Shown here: positions 1-9,043 of the stretch, in pieces | How the letters are laid out: each line of letters begins with the position of its first letter | How positions within the stretch are numbered: position 1 is the first letter of the stretch | From: Methylobacterium oryzae | Lineage (GTDB): Bacteria > Pseudomonadota > Alphaproteobacteria > Rhizobiales > Beijerinckiaceae | Length of the DNA stretch: 64,000 bases | Assembly (NCBI RefSeq): GCF_021398735.1 | Contig: NZ_CP090349.1 | Location: forward strand, 2,551,001 to 2,615,000 | Reading direction: 5' to 3' | Notes under the pieces: generated by a model | Told to the model about the DNA's origin: nothing | The model's database searches: none | The model's input: the letters and a program-made list of their open reading frames with translations, nothing else | Made by a program: the position numbers and the translations under genes

Positions 1-150
1 GACGATGTCGAAGGCACCGTAGACGATCCGCTCGGCGGTCGACTTCTTGCCCTCGTACATGATGGAGTTCATGAACTTCGTCAGCACCACGTCCCCGTAC
101 TTCGGGTCCGGGATGATCTCACGCTTCTCGGCAGAGTGACGACGGGACAT
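1..150 (-). CDS. rpsG: 30S ribosomal protein S7, 5' part only
   Basis: The first 50 codons of S7, the 16S rRNA 3'-major-domain assembly protein of the small ribosomal subunit. The N-terminus [12 protein letters not shown], followed by PDPKYGD and the stretch reading through [11 protein letters not shown], is characteristic of S7. The ATG lies at 150-148 and the gene runs off the left edge of the window. It follows rpsL on the same strand, as in the str operon, so fusA and tuf would be expected further left. The identification is firm; the remainder cannot be seen. Confidence 0.97.
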   Translation of the reverse strand, partial: MSRRHSAEKREIIPDPKYGDVVLTKFMNSIMYEGKKSTAERIVYGAFDIV

Positions 151-251
151 CTTCTGAGACTCTCGAACGAAAAGATCTTAAGCGCCCCGCGCAGGCCGCC
201 TTAGCCCTGAGGCCGGCGACATCCTTGCGAGGCCGTGGAAACGCGTACCGG

Positions 252-272
252 CGCCCGGGAAATATCCGGGCG
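252..272 (-). other. Stem-loop in the rpsL-rpsG spacer
   Basis: CGCCCGG (252-258) pairs perfectly with CCGGGCG (266-272) around a 7-nt loop GAAATAT. It lies just beyond the rpsL stop codon in the 128-bp spacer before rpsG. There is no T tract, so it could be a processing site or mRNA-stabilising hairpin rather than a terminator. No function is shown. Confidence 0.5.
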
Positions 273-278
273 TCCGAC

Positions 279-650
279 TTACTTCGGGCGCTTGGCGCCG
301 TACTTCGACCGGCGCTGCTTGCGGTTCTTCACGCCCTGCGTGTCGAGCACGCCGCGCAGGATGTGGTAGCGCACACCCGGAAGATCCTTCACGCGGCCGC
401 CGCGGATCATCACCACGGAGTGCTCCTGAAGGTTGTGACCCTCGCCCGGGATGTAGCCGATCACCTCGAAACCGTTGGTGAGGCGCACCTTGGCGACCTT
501 CCGGAGCGCCGAGTTCGGCTTCTTCGGGGTCGTCGTGTAAACGCGGGTGCAGACGCCGCGCTTCTGCGGGCAAGCGTCGAGCGCCGGAACCTTGTTGCGG
601 CTCCGCTGGATCTTCCGCGGCTGGGCGATCAGCTGGTTGATCGTCGGCAT
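279..650 (-). CDS. rpsL: 30S ribosomal protein S12
   Basis: S12 of the small subunit decoding centre, 123 aa, the normal length. The sequence begins [13 protein letters not shown] and contains the conserved segments [18 protein letters not shown] and [27 protein letters not shown]. Lys in TPKKPNSA is the wild-type, streptomycin-sensitive state at the position equivalent to E. coli K42. The start chosen is the ATG at 650-648; an upstream in-frame extension lacks family similarity. It is the first gene of a leftward str operon with rpsG behind it. Confidence 0.98.
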   Translation of the reverse strand: MPTINQLIAQPRKIQRSRNKVPALDACPQKRGVCTRVYTTTPKKPNSALRKVAKVRLTNGFEVIGYIPGEGHNLQEHSVVMIRGGRVKDLPGVRYHILRGVLDTQGVKNRKQRRSKYGAKRPK

Positions 651-1424
651 CCTGTGCCCTCTTCCTCGGTCACCTAGTCCGAACTGCGCAGGGCAGTCCG
701 CAAAACGAATATGCGCCGGAGGGCCTGTCACGGACCCTCGGCGCGGTGTGGGCAGAGGAGCACGCCCGAAACGAACGCGCTCGTACCTACGGATCTGACT
801 TACAGCGTCAGGCGATTTGAACCCTCGGAGCGCTCGGTGCGATGGCGGCGGCTTCCGGGGTTGCGCCCAAGGGCCGTCGGCAGCCGATGGCCGTCCGAAG
901 TGGCGCGCTTCTAGACGCCGTTGCGCCGCAGGTCAATGCGGTCACGGCAGAAAACTGCACCGCGGCGGAGGTTAAGGATCGGTCAAGGGCGCGCACGGCG
1001 CCCGCGATCGGCGAGCCTTCGCGACGGCGGAGCCGAGGGACCGCTATCGCGCACGGCGCCTTGTCCCGTCAACGGAAGCCGGGGCAGGCCGGCCACGTGG
1101 CGGCGGGACTTCGGCGCAGCCTCGGGCCGTGCCCGGGCGCGGCAGGAAAATCTGCCCCGCAGCCGCCAGATCTTTCGGCGAGCGGCGCCCACCCGCGAGG
1201 AAAAAATAGAATCTTTCTCCGTTGATTTTCGCGTTCTCCAAAGATGAAAATGTGGCGGCGGTCGAGATAAATCCGACTGGCATCCTCTGACTTTGCGCAA
1301 AGAGCGAAGACAAGATCGATTTATACCTCAACTCAGGAGTCCGACGCGGTTTAGACTGCAATATTCGCGATATTTGATCATCGCTCTGCCTGTACCGGCC
1401 CCGAACCATTCGACGGAGTCACCC
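651..1424. promoter_or_regulatory. 774-bp divergent intergenic region
   Basis: No credible gene is seen between the divergent rpsL and ABC transporter genes. The part from about 1200 to 1400 is clearly richer in A and T than the surroundings and probably holds the rightward promoter. An inverted repeat AATAT-TCGCG-ATATT at 1360-1374 sits about 50 bp before the transporter start and could be an operator. The rpsL promoter should lie in the 651-900 part, but no clear -35/-10 pair was recognised. This is also where a proposed inversion joined the str and spc clusters. Confidence 0.4.
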
Positions 1425-2228
1425 GTGCGCCGCCTCTTCGCCCTCGTTCTCGCGACCCTCCTGTCGGTCGGCCCCGCAACGGCCGACCGTCTGGACGACA
1501 TCAGAAAGGCCGGCGTTCTCCGGGTCGCCGCCTTCGACAGCAACCCGCCGTTCGGCTTCGTCGATCCCGCGAGGAAACGGATCGCCGGCCTCGACGTCGA
1601 CTACGCGCAGGCCATCGCCGACGCGCTCGGCGTCAAGCTGGAGATCCGGCCCACCAACCCGGCGAATCGTATCCCGCTGCTGACCTCCGGCAAGGTCGAT
1701 CTGGTTCTGGCGAACTTCACCATCACGGACGAGCGGGCTAGGCAGCTCGATTTCAGCATCCCGTACTTCGCCTCCGGCCAGCAGTTCCTGGCCAAGAAGG
1801 GCACCCTGTCGTCGCCGGAGCAGCTCAATGGGCTTCGAATCGGTGCAGACAAGGGCACCACCAACGAGATCGTCCTGCACCGCGACTTCCCGAAGGCGGT
1901 CGTGGTCGCCTTCGACGACACGCCCTTCGCATTCACGGCCCTGCGCAACGGCAATGTCCAGGCGATCACGCAGGACGGCCCGAAGCTGGTCGGGCTGCTC
2001 GCGAAGGTGCCGGACCGGCAGAACTACGAGATCCCCGCCTTCAGCATCTCCAACGACTATATCGGCGTCGGCATCCCGAAGGATGAGGCGCGGCTCCGGG
2101 ACCGCGTGAACGAGACCCTGCGCGGCCTGGAGTCGAGCGGCAGGGCGGCGGCGATCTATGATCGCTGGTTCGGGCCCGCGACCGAGCAGCCGCTGCCGCG
2201 ACTGTTCCGGATCGGGGACCGTCCCTGA
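1425..2228 (+). CDS. Amino-acid ABC transporter, periplasmic substrate-binding protein
   Basis: A family 3 (polar amino acid) solute-binding protein, 267 aa. A signal peptide of about 20 residues (VRRLFALVLATLLSVGPATA) precedes the mature part, which shows the typical opening IRKAGVLRVAAFDSNPPFGF, the GLDVDYAQAIADALG helix and the SGKVDLVLANFTITDERA segment. The GTG at 1425 is chosen because it starts the signal peptide and has GGAG eight bases upstream; a longer reading frame has no such features. Two permease genes follow at once. The substrate cannot be read from the sequence. Confidence 0.88.
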   Translation: MRRLFALVLATLLSVGPATADRLDDIRKAGVLRVAAFDSNPPFGFVDPARKRIAGLDVDYAQAIADALGVKLEIRPTNPANRIPLLTSGKVDLVLANFTITDERARQLDFSIPYFASGQQFLAKKGTLSSPEQLNGLRIGADKGTTNEIVLHRDFPKAVVVAFDDTPFAFTALRNGNVQAITQDGPKLVGLLAKVPDRQNYEIPAFSISNDYIGVGIPKDEARLRDRVNETLRGLESSGRAAAIYDRWFGPATEQPLPRLFRIGDRP

Positions 2229-2247
2229 CCGGGGCGGCACGACGACG

Positions 2248-2985
2248 ATGGCCGCGCTGTTCGGCGATCCACTCGCGCCGCGCTACCTCGTCTGGCTGCT
2301 GCAAGGCTTCGGGACGACCCTGACCTTGTCGGCAGCCACCTGCCTTGCCGGCACGGTGCTGGGCCTCGCGGCGTGCGGGCTGCGCGAGGCGGGCGGGCGC
2401 GCCGGGCGCGGCGCCGTGGCCGTCTCCGTCGGCATCGTCCGCAACACGCCGCTGCTGGTGCAACTCTTCGTCTGGTACTTCGCGGTGGCCGCCGCCCTGC
2501 CGCAGGGCGTGACGGCCTGGCTCAACGCGCCGCACGTCCTGGACCTGGGATTCGGGATCCTGCGCTGGCCCGCTTACGAGAGCCTCGCCGGGTTCTGCGG
2601 GCTCACGCTCTACGCGGGCGCCTACATCGCCGAGGAACTCCGCGCCGGCATCAGGGCCGTCCGGCCCGCTCAGCGGGCGGCGGCCCTGGCCCTCGGCCTC
2701 ACGCCCGTCCAGGCGTTCCGCCACATCGCTCTGCCCCAGGCCCTGCGCGTCGCCTGGCTGCCGATCGTCGGCCAGTACCTCAACACGCTCAAGAACACGT
2801 CACTGACCATGACGATCGGCCTCGCGGAGCTGTCCTACGCGTCGCGGCAGGTGGAGACCGAGACCTTCCAGACCTTCCAGGCCTTCGGCATCGCGACGCT
2901 GCTCTACGTCGGCGCGGCCGCCGCGGCAGAGACGACCGGGCAGATGCTCGACCGCCGCGCCCGTCGACCGGGCCGGCACCGATGA
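2248..2985 (+). CDS. Amino-acid ABC transporter permease (HisM/GlnP type)
   Basis: A 245-aa inner-membrane permease of the polar amino acid uptake family. It has several hydrophobic segments, the early motif SVGIVRNTPLLVQLFVWYF, and the cytoplasmic EAA loop around residues 145-175 (RAAALALGLTPVQAFRHIALPQALR) that docks onto the ATPase. The ATG at 2248 lies 19 bp after the binding-protein stop. The 3' end overlaps the next permease by 4 bp (ATGA), so the two are probably translated together as the heterodimeric channel. Confidence 0.88.
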   Translation: MAALFGDPLAPRYLVWLLQGFGTTLTLSAATCLAGTVLGLAACGLREAGGRAGRGAVAVSVGIVRNTPLLVQLFVWYFAVAAALPQGVTAWLNAPHVLDLGFGILRWPAYESLAGFCGLTLYAGAYIAEELRAGIRAVRPAQRAAALALGLTPVQAFRHIALPQALRVAWLPIVGQYLNTLKNTSLTMTIGLAELSYASRQVETETFQTFQAFGIATLLYVGAAAAAETTGQMLDRRARRPGRHR

Positions 2986-3677
2986 ATCCGTCGGTCATCA
3001 TCGACAATCTCGGCTACCTAATGGTCGGGGCCTGGCCCGACGGGCCGGTCGGCGGGCTGGCCCTGACGCTGATCCTCTCCGGCCTGTCCGGTCTGGCCTC
3101 GGCCGCGCTCGGGCTCGTCCTCGGCATCGCCCTGGCCGTGAGCGCGGGCGCGGCCCGGGCAGCGCTCACAGCCGGGCTCGGCTTCCTCCGCGCCGTGCCG
3201 GTCGTGATGCTGATCTTCTGGACCTACTTCCTGCTGCCGATCCTGTTCGGCGTGTCGATCCCCGAGATCGGCACGGTCGCGGTGGCGCTGTCGCTCGTCG
3301 GAGGCGCCTACCTGTCCTACGGGGTGGCGGCGGGCATCGCGAGCGTCGGCCGTGGTCAGTGGGAGGCCGGCCTCGCGCTCGGCCTCGACCCCTGGCGCAC
3401 CCTGCGCTTCGTCGTCCTCCCGCAGGCGCTGCGGGCCATGGCACCGTCCTTCGTCAACCAATGGACCACGCTCATCAAGGACACGTCGCTCGCCTACGTG
3501 ATCGGCGTGCCCGAACTCGCCTTCGTGGCGGCGCAGGTGAACAACCGCGCGATGGTCTACCCGGCCGAGATCTTCCTCTTCGTCGGTGCCGTGTACGGCA
3601 TCCTCTGCGCCGGTCTCGACGGGCTGGCCGCCCGGCTGACGAATACCGGCAAGGTCGCGGCACATCGCACCCCGTGA
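2982..3677 (+). CDS. Amino-acid ABC transporter permease (second subunit)
   Basis: A 231-aa inner-membrane permease paired with the preceding gene through an ATGA overlap. It carries RAVPVVMLIFWTYF near residue 70 and the EAA loop AGLALGLDPWRTLRFVVLPQALR near residue 130. It is a typical polar amino acid uptake permease. No ATP-binding subunit follows: after the stop comes about 190 bp without a gene and then an unrelated small gene. The transporter must borrow an ATPase encoded elsewhere, or has lost it. Confidence 0.87.
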   Translation: MNPSVIIDNLGYLMVGAWPDGPVGGLALTLILSGLSGLASAALGLVLGIALAVSAGAARAALTAGLGFLRAVPVVMLIFWTYFLLPILFGVSIPEIGTVAVALSLVGGAYLSYGVAAGIASVGRGQWEAGLALGLDPWRTLRFVVLPQALRAMAPSFVNQWTTLIKDTSLAYVIGVPELAFVAAQVNNRAMVYPAEIFLFVGAVYGILCAGLDGLAARLTNTGKVAAHRTP

Positions 3678-3870
3678 CGGAGCGGCCGGCCGACGCGCCC
3701 GAGCCGGCTCGCGGGACACGACCGATTTACCGGGGCACACGTGCAAGGCGTACCGGATCGGGGCAGGTGCGCGCCGGCACGGTCTACGGAGAATTAAAGC
3801 GATCCATCGAATTGTCGCGCACATCGGGCGGCCAAGTCGCCGCCGCAGGTTCGCGTCGAGGGTGTTGCGT

Positions 3871-4248
3871 ATGGGTTGCGTCGCGGTCAGCAACGTCGTT
3901 CCGTTCCGGCGGCCGATTCCCGCCCAGGCCCCCGGCGAGCGGGAGGCGCGCAACCGTCGCCGCAGCGAGCAGCGCTCCCTCCTGGACGCTGTCTACGCGA
4001 CTGGCAGCATGGTCGTCGCCGCGGAGGATCGCGGCCTCAAGCTCACCGCCTCGCGGCTGCAGGTCTACGGCTTCCTGGCGATCGAGGAGGTCGGCGAGGA
4101 CGGCCTAATGCGGCGGCTTCGCCCGTCCGAGGCGATTCGCGCCCGGTCGGAGCGGCCCTGGCGCCTGTCGAGGCCCGCGAGCGAAGCCTCGGTCACCATC
4201 CCGAGCCTCGACGGATTCCTGTTCGAGACGGCCGGCCAGCCGATCTGA
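3871..4248 (+). CDS. Hypothetical protein, 125 aa
   Basis: I do not recognise this protein. It is basic at the N-terminus (PFRRP, then EREARNRRRSEQR), lacks a signal peptide or membrane segment, and contains the helical stretch SLLDAVYATGSMVVAAEDRGLKLTASRLQVYGF, which has the feel of a small regulatory or HTH-like fold. The ATG at 3871 is preferred to an upstream GTG at 3862 because GAGGG lies eight bases before it. The gene stands alone between the transporter and the rplN leader, followed by a strong stem-loop. Confidence 0.6.
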   Translation: MGCVAVSNVVPFRRPIPAQAPGEREARNRRRSEQRSLLDAVYATGSMVVAAEDRGLKLTASRLQVYGFLAIEEVGEDGLMRRLRPSEAIRARSERPWRLSRPASEASVTIPSLDGFLFETAGQPI

Positions 4249-4274
4249 TCGACCCCGAACGCTGCACGTCAACC

Positions 4275-4302
4275 GACCGGCGCGCCGAAAGGCGCGCCGG
4301 TC
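4275..4302 (+). terminator. Perfect stem-loop with GAAA tetraloop
   Basis: GACCGGCGCGCC (4275-4286) pairs perfectly with GGCGCGCCGGTC (4291-4302) around a GAAA loop. It begins 27 bp after the stop of the preceding small gene. There is no T tract, but the 12-bp GC stem and GNRA loop make an RNA 3'-end or stability element likely. It would separate the orphan gene from the ribosomal operon downstream. Confidence 0.6.
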
Positions 4303-4515
4303 GTCGCACGTTCAGGGCTCGCGTTCCGCGGCCGGACGGGCGGGCACCGCAGCGATCGAGCCGCGCGGCGCCGCGGACCAGCCCCGAAGCCGGATCAGCC
4401 CCCCTATGCGGCAGCGACGATTTCCCGCCGCTCCGCTTGCCATCACCCGCGGCCCGTAGTATGCGCCCGGCCTTCGCGACATTTCCGATGGGTGCTCGCA
4501 CCCCGTGAACGCGGT

Positions 4516-4552
4516 GACCGCGCCGGTGTCTGACGACACCGCCAGCGCGGTC
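4516..4552 (+). promoter_or_regulatory. Two-tier hairpin in the rplN leader
   Basis: Within the 402-bp gene-free stretch 4249-4650, an outer stem GACCGCG/CGCGGTC (4516-4522 with 4546-4552) encloses an inner stem GGTGTC/GACACC (4525-4530 with 4535-4540) and a TGAC loop. It lies about 100 bp before the first gene of the spc operon. It could be a leader structure used for feedback or attenuation, or a terminator for transcription arriving from the left. No further gene is seen in this stretch. Confidence 0.4.
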
Positions 4553-4650
4553 GAACACATGAGCCGGGGGCGTCAGGTCCCCATCAGGCGTCGTCCGCCG
4601 GGCAATACCGTCCGTGTGCGGAAACCCGCCTGAAACAAGGAGTCACGCAC

Positions 4651-5019
4651 GTGATCCAGATGCAGACGAATCTGGACGTCGCCGACAACTCGGGTGCACG
4701 CCGTGTGATGTGCATCAAGGTTCTCGGCGGGTCGAAGCGCAAGTATGCCGGCGTCGGCGACGTGATCGTCGTCTCCGTCAAGGAGGCGATCCCGCGCGGT
4801 CGCGTCAAGAAGGGCGACGTCATGAAGGCGGTCGTCGTCCGCACGGCGAAGGACGTGAAGCGCGCCGACGGTTCGGTGATCCGCTTCGACAAGAACGCCG
4901 CGGTCCTGATCAACAATCAGAAGGAGCCGATCGGCACCCGTATCTTCGGACCGGTGCCGCGCGAGCTCCGCGCCCGCAACCACATGAAGATCATCTCCCT
5001 GGCTCCGGAGGTGCTGTAA
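4651..5019 (+). CDS. rplN: 50S ribosomal protein L14
   Basis: L14, 122 aa, the usual length. It begins [28 protein letters not shown] and ends [19 protein letters not shown], both diagnostic. The start is the GTG at 4651 with AAGGAG eight bases upstream; the next Met at codon 4 would cut into the conserved N-terminus. It is the first gene of the rightward spc operon. In most relatives rpsQ precedes it directly, but here a 402-bp leader does. Confidence 0.98.
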   Translation: MIQMQTNLDVADNSGARRVMCIKVLGGSKRKYAGVGDVIVVSVKEAIPRGRVKKGDVMKAVVVRTAKDVKRADGSVIRFDKNAAVLINNQKEPIGTRIFGPVPRELRARNHMKIISLAPEVL

Positions 5020-5333
5020 TGGCCGCCAAGATCAAGAAGGGCGACAAGGTCGTCGTGCTCACCGGCCGTGATTCGGGCCGGTCGGGCGAGGTGATCCAGG
5101 TTCTGCCGAAGGAAGGCCGGGCCTTCGTGCGCGGCATCAACCTGGTGAAGAAGCACCAGAAGCAGACCCAGAACCAGGAAGGCGGCATCATCTCCAAGGA
5201 GGCCGCCATCCAGCTCTCGAACATCGCGGTCGCGGATGCCAACGGCAAGCCGACCCGCGTGGGTTTCCGCATCCTCGAAGACGGGCGCAAGGTCCGGTTC
5301 GCCAAGACCACGGGGGATCAGATCGATGGCTGA
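5019..5333 (+). CDS. rplX: 50S ribosomal protein L24
   Basis: L24, 104 aa, an early assembly protein of the large subunit. It shows the KOW motif region [20 protein letters not shown] at residues 6-25 and the typical [12 protein letters not shown] segment. The ATG at 5019 shares its A with the rplN stop codon (TAATG), so translation is coupled. It overlaps rplE by 8 bp at its end. Confidence 0.97.
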   Translation: MAAKIKKGDKVVVLTGRDSGRSGEVIQVLPKEGRAFVRGINLVKKHQKQTQNQEGGIISKEAAIQLSNIAVADANGKPTRVGFRILEDGRKVRFAKTTGDQIDG

Positions 5334-5892
5334 GGCCGACAAGAACGCCTACACCCCGCGCCTGCGCAAGCACTACGACGAGGTGGTTCGCCAGAAGCTG
5401 ATCGAAGAGTTCGGCTACAAGAACCCCATGGAAGTGCCGCAGATCACGAAGATCGTGATCAACATGGGCGTCGGCGAGTCCACCGCGGACTCGAAGAAGG
5501 CCTCGGTGGCGGCGGGCGACCTCGCCCTGATCGCCGGCCAGAAGCCGGTCATAACCAAGGCCCGCAAGGCCATCGCGACTTTCAAGGTCCGCGAGGGCAT
5601 GCCGATCGGCTGCAAGGTGACCCTGCGCAAGCAGCGCATGTACGAGTTCATGGACCGGTTGATCACCATCGCGCTGCCGCGCGTGCGTGACTTCCGCGGC
5701 CTGAACCCGCGCTCGTTCGACGGCCGCGGCAACTACGCCCTGGGTCTCAAGGAGCACCTCGTGTTCCCGGAGATCTCCTACGACAAGGCCGAGCAGATGT
5801 GGGGCATGGACATCGTCGTGGCGACCACCGCCAAGACCGATGCCGAGGCCAAGGCGCTGCTCGCCGCCTTCAAGTTCCCGTTCCGGCAGTGA
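5326..5892 (+). CDS. rplE: 50S ribosomal protein L5
   Basis: L5, 188 aa, which contacts 5S rRNA in the central protuberance. Conserved stretches include [17 protein letters not shown], the segment [18 protein letters not shown], and [20 protein letters not shown]. The ATG at 5326 lies inside the end of rplX, giving an 8-bp overlap. An N-terminal extension ([18 protein letters not shown]) of the alphaproteobacterial kind is present. Confidence 0.97.
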
Positions 5893-5932
5893 GGCCCTCG
5901 GGTCTCAGACGCGGACACCGGAGATAGACGAC

Positions 5933-6238
5933 ATGTCGAAGAAAAGCTCAGTCGAGAAGAATGAGGCCCGCAAGGCGCTGGTGAAGCGCTTCGCGGCCAA
6001 GCGGAAGGCGCTCCTCGAGATCGCCAACAACGACGCCCTCGAGATGGAGGAGCGCTTCGAGGCGCGCCTCAAGCTCGCGGAGCTGCCGCGCAACTCGTCG
6101 GCCACGCGCATCCGCAACCGTTGCGGCATGACCGGCCGTCCGCGCGCCTACTACCGCAAGATGGGCATCTCGCGCGTGGCGCTGCGCGAGCTTGGCAACC
6201 GGGGCCTGATCCCCGGTCTGGTCAAGTCGAGCTGGTAA
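5933..6238 (+). CDS. rpsN: 30S ribosomal protein S14
   Basis: S14, 101 aa. This is the long form without the zinc-binding CxxC pairs of the short paralogue. It reads [20 protein letters not shown] at the N-terminus and ends with [20 protein letters not shown] followed by a typical C-terminal SSW. The ATG at 5933 follows the rplE stop by 40 bp. It sits in the usual spc order between rplE and rpsH. Confidence 0.97.
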
Positions 6239-6248
6239 GGAGGTCCCC

Positions 6249-6644
6249 ATGGTCAACGATCCCGTGGGCGACATGCTCACCCGCATCCGCAACGGCCAGC
6301 TGCGCCGTCGCAACGTCGTCCAGACGCCCGGCTCGCGCCTGCGCGCCAGCGTCCTCGACGTCCTGAAGTCCGAGGGCTACATCCGCGACTACGCGGCGAC
6401 CGACCTCGGCAACGGCCGCACCGAGTTCGCCATCGAGCTCAAGTACTACGACGGGCGCCCCGTGATCCGCGAGATCAAGCGCGTCTCGAAGCCGGGCCGC
6501 CGGGTCTACTCGTCGGTCGGCGAGCTGCCGCACGTGGCCGACGGCCTCGGCGTCACCATCGTCTCCACCCCGCAGGGCGTCATGGCCGACCACGAGGCGC
6601 GTGAGCGCAACGTCGGCGGTGAAGTGCTCTGCACCGTGTTCTGA
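6249..6644 (+). CDS. rpsH: 30S ribosomal protein S8
   Basis: S8, 131 aa, a primary 16S rRNA-binding protein; in E. coli it is also the translational repressor of the spc operon. The start [17 protein letters not shown] and the C-terminal half ([39 protein letters not shown]) are diagnostic. AAGGAGG lies just before the ATG at 6249, partly in the rpsN stop region. Whether S8 feedback works here is not known. Confidence 0.97.
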   Translation: MVNDPVGDMLTRIRNGQLRRRNVVQTPGSRLRASVLDVLKSEGYIRDYAATDLGNGRTEFAIELKYYDGRPVIREIKRVSKPGRRVYSSVGELPHVADGLGVTIVSTPQGVMADHEARERNVGGEVLCTVF

Positions 6645-6666
6645 TCGGGACGGAGGAGGTTATCCC

Positions 6667-7200
6667 ATGTCTCGCGTAGGCAAGAAGCCGGTCCCCGTAC
6701 CGGCCGGCGTTACCGCCACGGTCACCGGTCAGACGGTGAAGATGAAGGGTTCGAAGGGCGAGCTGTCGTTCGTCGTTCCGTCGCTCGTCAACGTGGCGAT
6801 GAAGGACGGCGCCATCGAGGTGCAGCCCGTCAACCAGTCCAAGCCGGCGCGCTCCCTGTGGGGCACGTCGCGGGCGCAGATCGCCAACATCGCCGAGGGT
6901 GTTTCGAAGGGCTTCGAGAAGAAGCTCGAGATCACCGGCGTCGGCTATCGCGCCGCGATGGCCGGCAAGGCGCTGAAGCTGTCGCTCGGCTACAGCCACG
7001 ACATTGAGTACGCGATCCCGGCCGGGATCACGATCGTTACCCCGAAGCCCACCGAGATCACGATCTCCGGGATCAACCGCCAGCAGGTCGGTCAGGTCGC
7101 CGCCGAGATCCGCGACTACCGCGGACCCGAGCCCTACAAGGGCAAGGGCGTGAAGTACGCGGGCGAGTTCATCTTCCGCAAGGAAGGCAAGAAGAAGTAA
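6667..7200 (+). CDS. rplF: 50S ribosomal protein L6
   Basis: L6, 177 aa, near the sarcin-ricin loop and factor-binding site of the 50S subunit. The start [15 protein letters not shown], the middle [19 protein letters not shown], and the C-terminal [19 protein letters not shown] are typical. GGAGG precedes the ATG at 6667. Length matches the family. Confidence 0.98.
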   Translation: MSRVGKKPVPVPAGVTATVTGQTVKMKGSKGELSFVVPSLVNVAMKDGAIEVQPVNQSKPARSLWGTSRAQIANIAEGVSKGFEKKLEITGVGYRAAMAGKALKLSLGYSHDIEYAIPAGITIVTPKPTEITISGINRQQVGQVAAEIRDYRGPEPYKGKGVKYAGEFIFRKEGKKK

Positions 7201-7210
7201 GGAGGGCATC

Positions 7211-7573
7211 ATGTCTCGCAAGCTCGAAGCCCTCGATCGCCGCAAGGCGCGCGTCCGCCGCGCGCTGCGAGCGGCCGCCAACGGCCGTCCGCGGCTCTCG
7301 GTGTTCCGCTCGTCGAAGCAGATCTACGTGCAGGTCATCGACGACGTCGCCGGCAAGACGCTGGCCTCGGCCTCGTCGATCGACAAGGCGCTCAAGGGCG
7401 AACTGAAGACCGGCGCCGATGTCGCCGCCGCCAAGGCGGTGGGCAAGCTCGTCGCCGAGCGCGCCAAGGCGGCGGGCGTCACGAAGGTGATCTTCGACCG
7501 CTCCGGCTACATCTACCACGGCCGCGTCGCCGCCGTGGCCGAAGCCGCCCGCGAGGGTGGCCTGGAGTTCTAA
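7211..7573 (+). CDS. rplR: 50S ribosomal protein L18
   Basis: L18, 120 aa, which helps bind 5S rRNA. It has the [18 protein letters not shown] segment, the [20 protein letters not shown] motif and the C-terminal [14 protein letters not shown]. The ATG at 7211 follows TAAGGAGG overlapping the rplF stop, so spacing is only 10 bp. Standard spc position. Confidence 0.98.
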   Translation: MSRKLEALDRRKARVRRALRAAANGRPRLSVFRSSKQIYVQVIDDVAGKTLASASSIDKALKGELKTGADVAAAKAVGKLVAERAKAAGVTKVIFDRSGYIYHGRVAAVAEAAREGGLEF

Positions 7574-7677
7574 GTCACGACGGCGGGCCGGGCGGATCCT
7601 CTTCGCCCGGCATATCCGAAACCCGATCGAGCGAGCGGCCCCGCCGGCCGCGTCAGTGAGATGGACAGGTAGACAAC

Positions 7678-8265
7678 ATGGCACGTGAACGTGAAGGCGG
7701 GGGCCGCGGCCGCCGCGAGGATCGCGAGGAGCGCGACAGCGAGTTCGTGGACAAGCTCGTCCACATCAACCGCGTCGCCAAGGTGGTCAAGGGCGGCCGT
7801 CGCTTCGGCTTCGCCGCCCTCGTCGTCGTCGGCGACCAGAAGGGCCGCGTCGGCTTCGGCCACGGCAAGGCCCGCGAGGTGCCGGAGGCCATCCGCAAGG
7901 CGACCGAGGCCGCCAAGCGCGGTCTGATCCGCGTTTCCCTCCGCGAGGGCCGGACCCTGCACCACGACGTCAACGGCCGCCACGGGGCAGGCAAGGTGAT
8001 CCTCCGCGCGGCCCCGCAGGGCACCGGCATCATCGCCGGCGGCCCGATGCGCGCCGTGTTTGAGACGCTCGGCATGCAGGACGTCGTCGCCAAGTCGCTG
8101 GGTTCGTCGAACCCCTACAACCTCGTGCGCGCCACCTTCGAGGCGCTCAAGAACGAGGACAGCCCGCGCTCCGTGGCGGCCCGCCGCGGCATCAAGGTGT
8201 CGACGCTGCAGTCGCGTCGCCGCGATGCCGATCCGGCCGACCAGTCCGAAGCCGCGGTCGCGTAA
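7678..8265 (+). CDS. rpsE: 30S ribosomal protein S5
   Basis: S5, 195 aa, a decoding-fidelity protein. After a charged, Arg/Glu-rich N-terminal tail (about 20 residues) come the S5 N-domain ([20 protein letters not shown] at residues 23-42) and the C-domain segment [18 protein letters not shown]. The 104-bp spacer after rplR is longer than its neighbours' and holds a possible ribosome site just before the ATG at 7678. The C-terminal tail is alphaproteobacterial in style. Confidence 0.97.
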   Translation: MAREREGGGRGRREDREERDSEFVDKLVHINRVAKVVKGGRRFGFAALVVVGDQKGRVGFGHGKAREVPEAIRKATEAAKRGLIRVSLREGRTLHHDVNGRHGAGKVILRAAPQGTGIIAGGPMRAVFETLGMQDVVAKSLGSSNPYNLVRATFEALKNEDSPRSVAARRGIKVSTLQSRRRDADPADQSEAAVA

Positions 8266-8276
8266 GGGAGGGTCCG

Positions 8277-8468
8277 ATGGCACAGAAGACCGTCCGCATC
8301 GAGCAGATCGGCTCGCCGATCCGCCGCGAGGCCAGCCAGCGCCAGACGCTGATCGGCCTCAAGCTCAACAAGCTCCACCGCGTGTCCGAGCTGGAGGATA
8401 CTCCCTCCGTTCGCGGCATGATCCGCAAGGTTGCGCACCTCGTGCGCGTCCACGGCGACGTGGCGTGA
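8277..8468 (+). CDS. rpmD: 50S ribosomal protein L30
   Basis: L30, 63 aa, a small large-subunit protein. It contains the diagnostic core [19 protein letters not shown], followed by [21 protein letters not shown] lies immediately before the ATG at 8277. It sits between rpsE and rplO as expected. Confidence 0.97.
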   Translation: MAQKTVRIEQIGSPIRREASQRQTLIGLKLNKLHRVSELEDTPSVRGMIRKVAHLVRVHGDVA

Positions 8469-8478
8469 GGAGGTCCCG

Positions 8479-8982
8479 ATGAAGCTCAACGAGATCAGCG
8501 ACAACCCCGGCGCAACCAAGAACCGGATGCGCGTGGGTCGGGGCATCGGCTCCGGCAAGGGCAAGACCGCGGGTCGCGGCGTGAAGGGTCAGAAGGCCCG
8601 GACCGGCGTGTCCATCAAGGGCTTCGAGGGCGGTCAGATGCCGCTGCATCGTCGCCTGCCGAAGCGCGGCTTCAACAACCTCTACGCCCAGGACTTGAAC
8701 GAGGTGAACCTCGGCCGGATCCAGGAGGCCGTCGACGCGGGCAAGCTCGACAAGGCCGCCACCGTGACGGTGGAGAGCCTGGTCGCCGCCGGCATCATCG
8801 CCCGTCCCCGTGACGGCGTGAAGCTGCTCGGCGTCGGCGAGCTGACCGCGAAGCTCAGCTTCGAGGTGACCCGCGCCTCCAAGTCCGCCGTCGAGGCGGT
8901 CGAGAAGGCCGGTGGCTCGGTCAGCACCGTCTACGCCCAGGGTGCCTCCACCCGCGGCGGCAGCGAGGCGGCCACGGCCTGA
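8479..8982 (+). CDS. rplO: 50S ribosomal protein L15
   Basis: L15, 167 aa, a late assembly protein of the 50S subunit. The Gly-rich N-terminal part ([20 protein letters not shown]) and the segment [19 protein letters not shown] are diagnostic. The C-terminal half carries a short L18e/L15 fold. The ATG at 8479 follows GAGGAGG next to the rpmD stop. A terminator-like hairpin lies between it and secY. Confidence 0.97.
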   Translation: MKLNEISDNPGATKNRMRVGRGIGSGKGKTAGRGVKGQKARTGVSIKGFEGGQMPLHRRLPKRGFNNLYAQDLNEVNLGRIQEAVDAGKLDKAATVTVESLVAAGIIARPRDGVKLLGVGELTAKLSFEVTRASKSAVEAVEKAGGSVSTVYAQGASTRGGSEAATA

Positions 8983-9043
8983 CGGGAGCGACTCCGGAAC
9001 CCGTTGCACGGGCTCCGCGCACCCTTTAAGCCGATCCTTCGAG

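Noticed and set aside
815..835. T-loop-like GGTTCAAATC on the minus strand, a possible tRNA
   Set aside because: The flanking bases do not pair to form a 5-bp T stem and no acceptor, D or anticodon arms fit around it.
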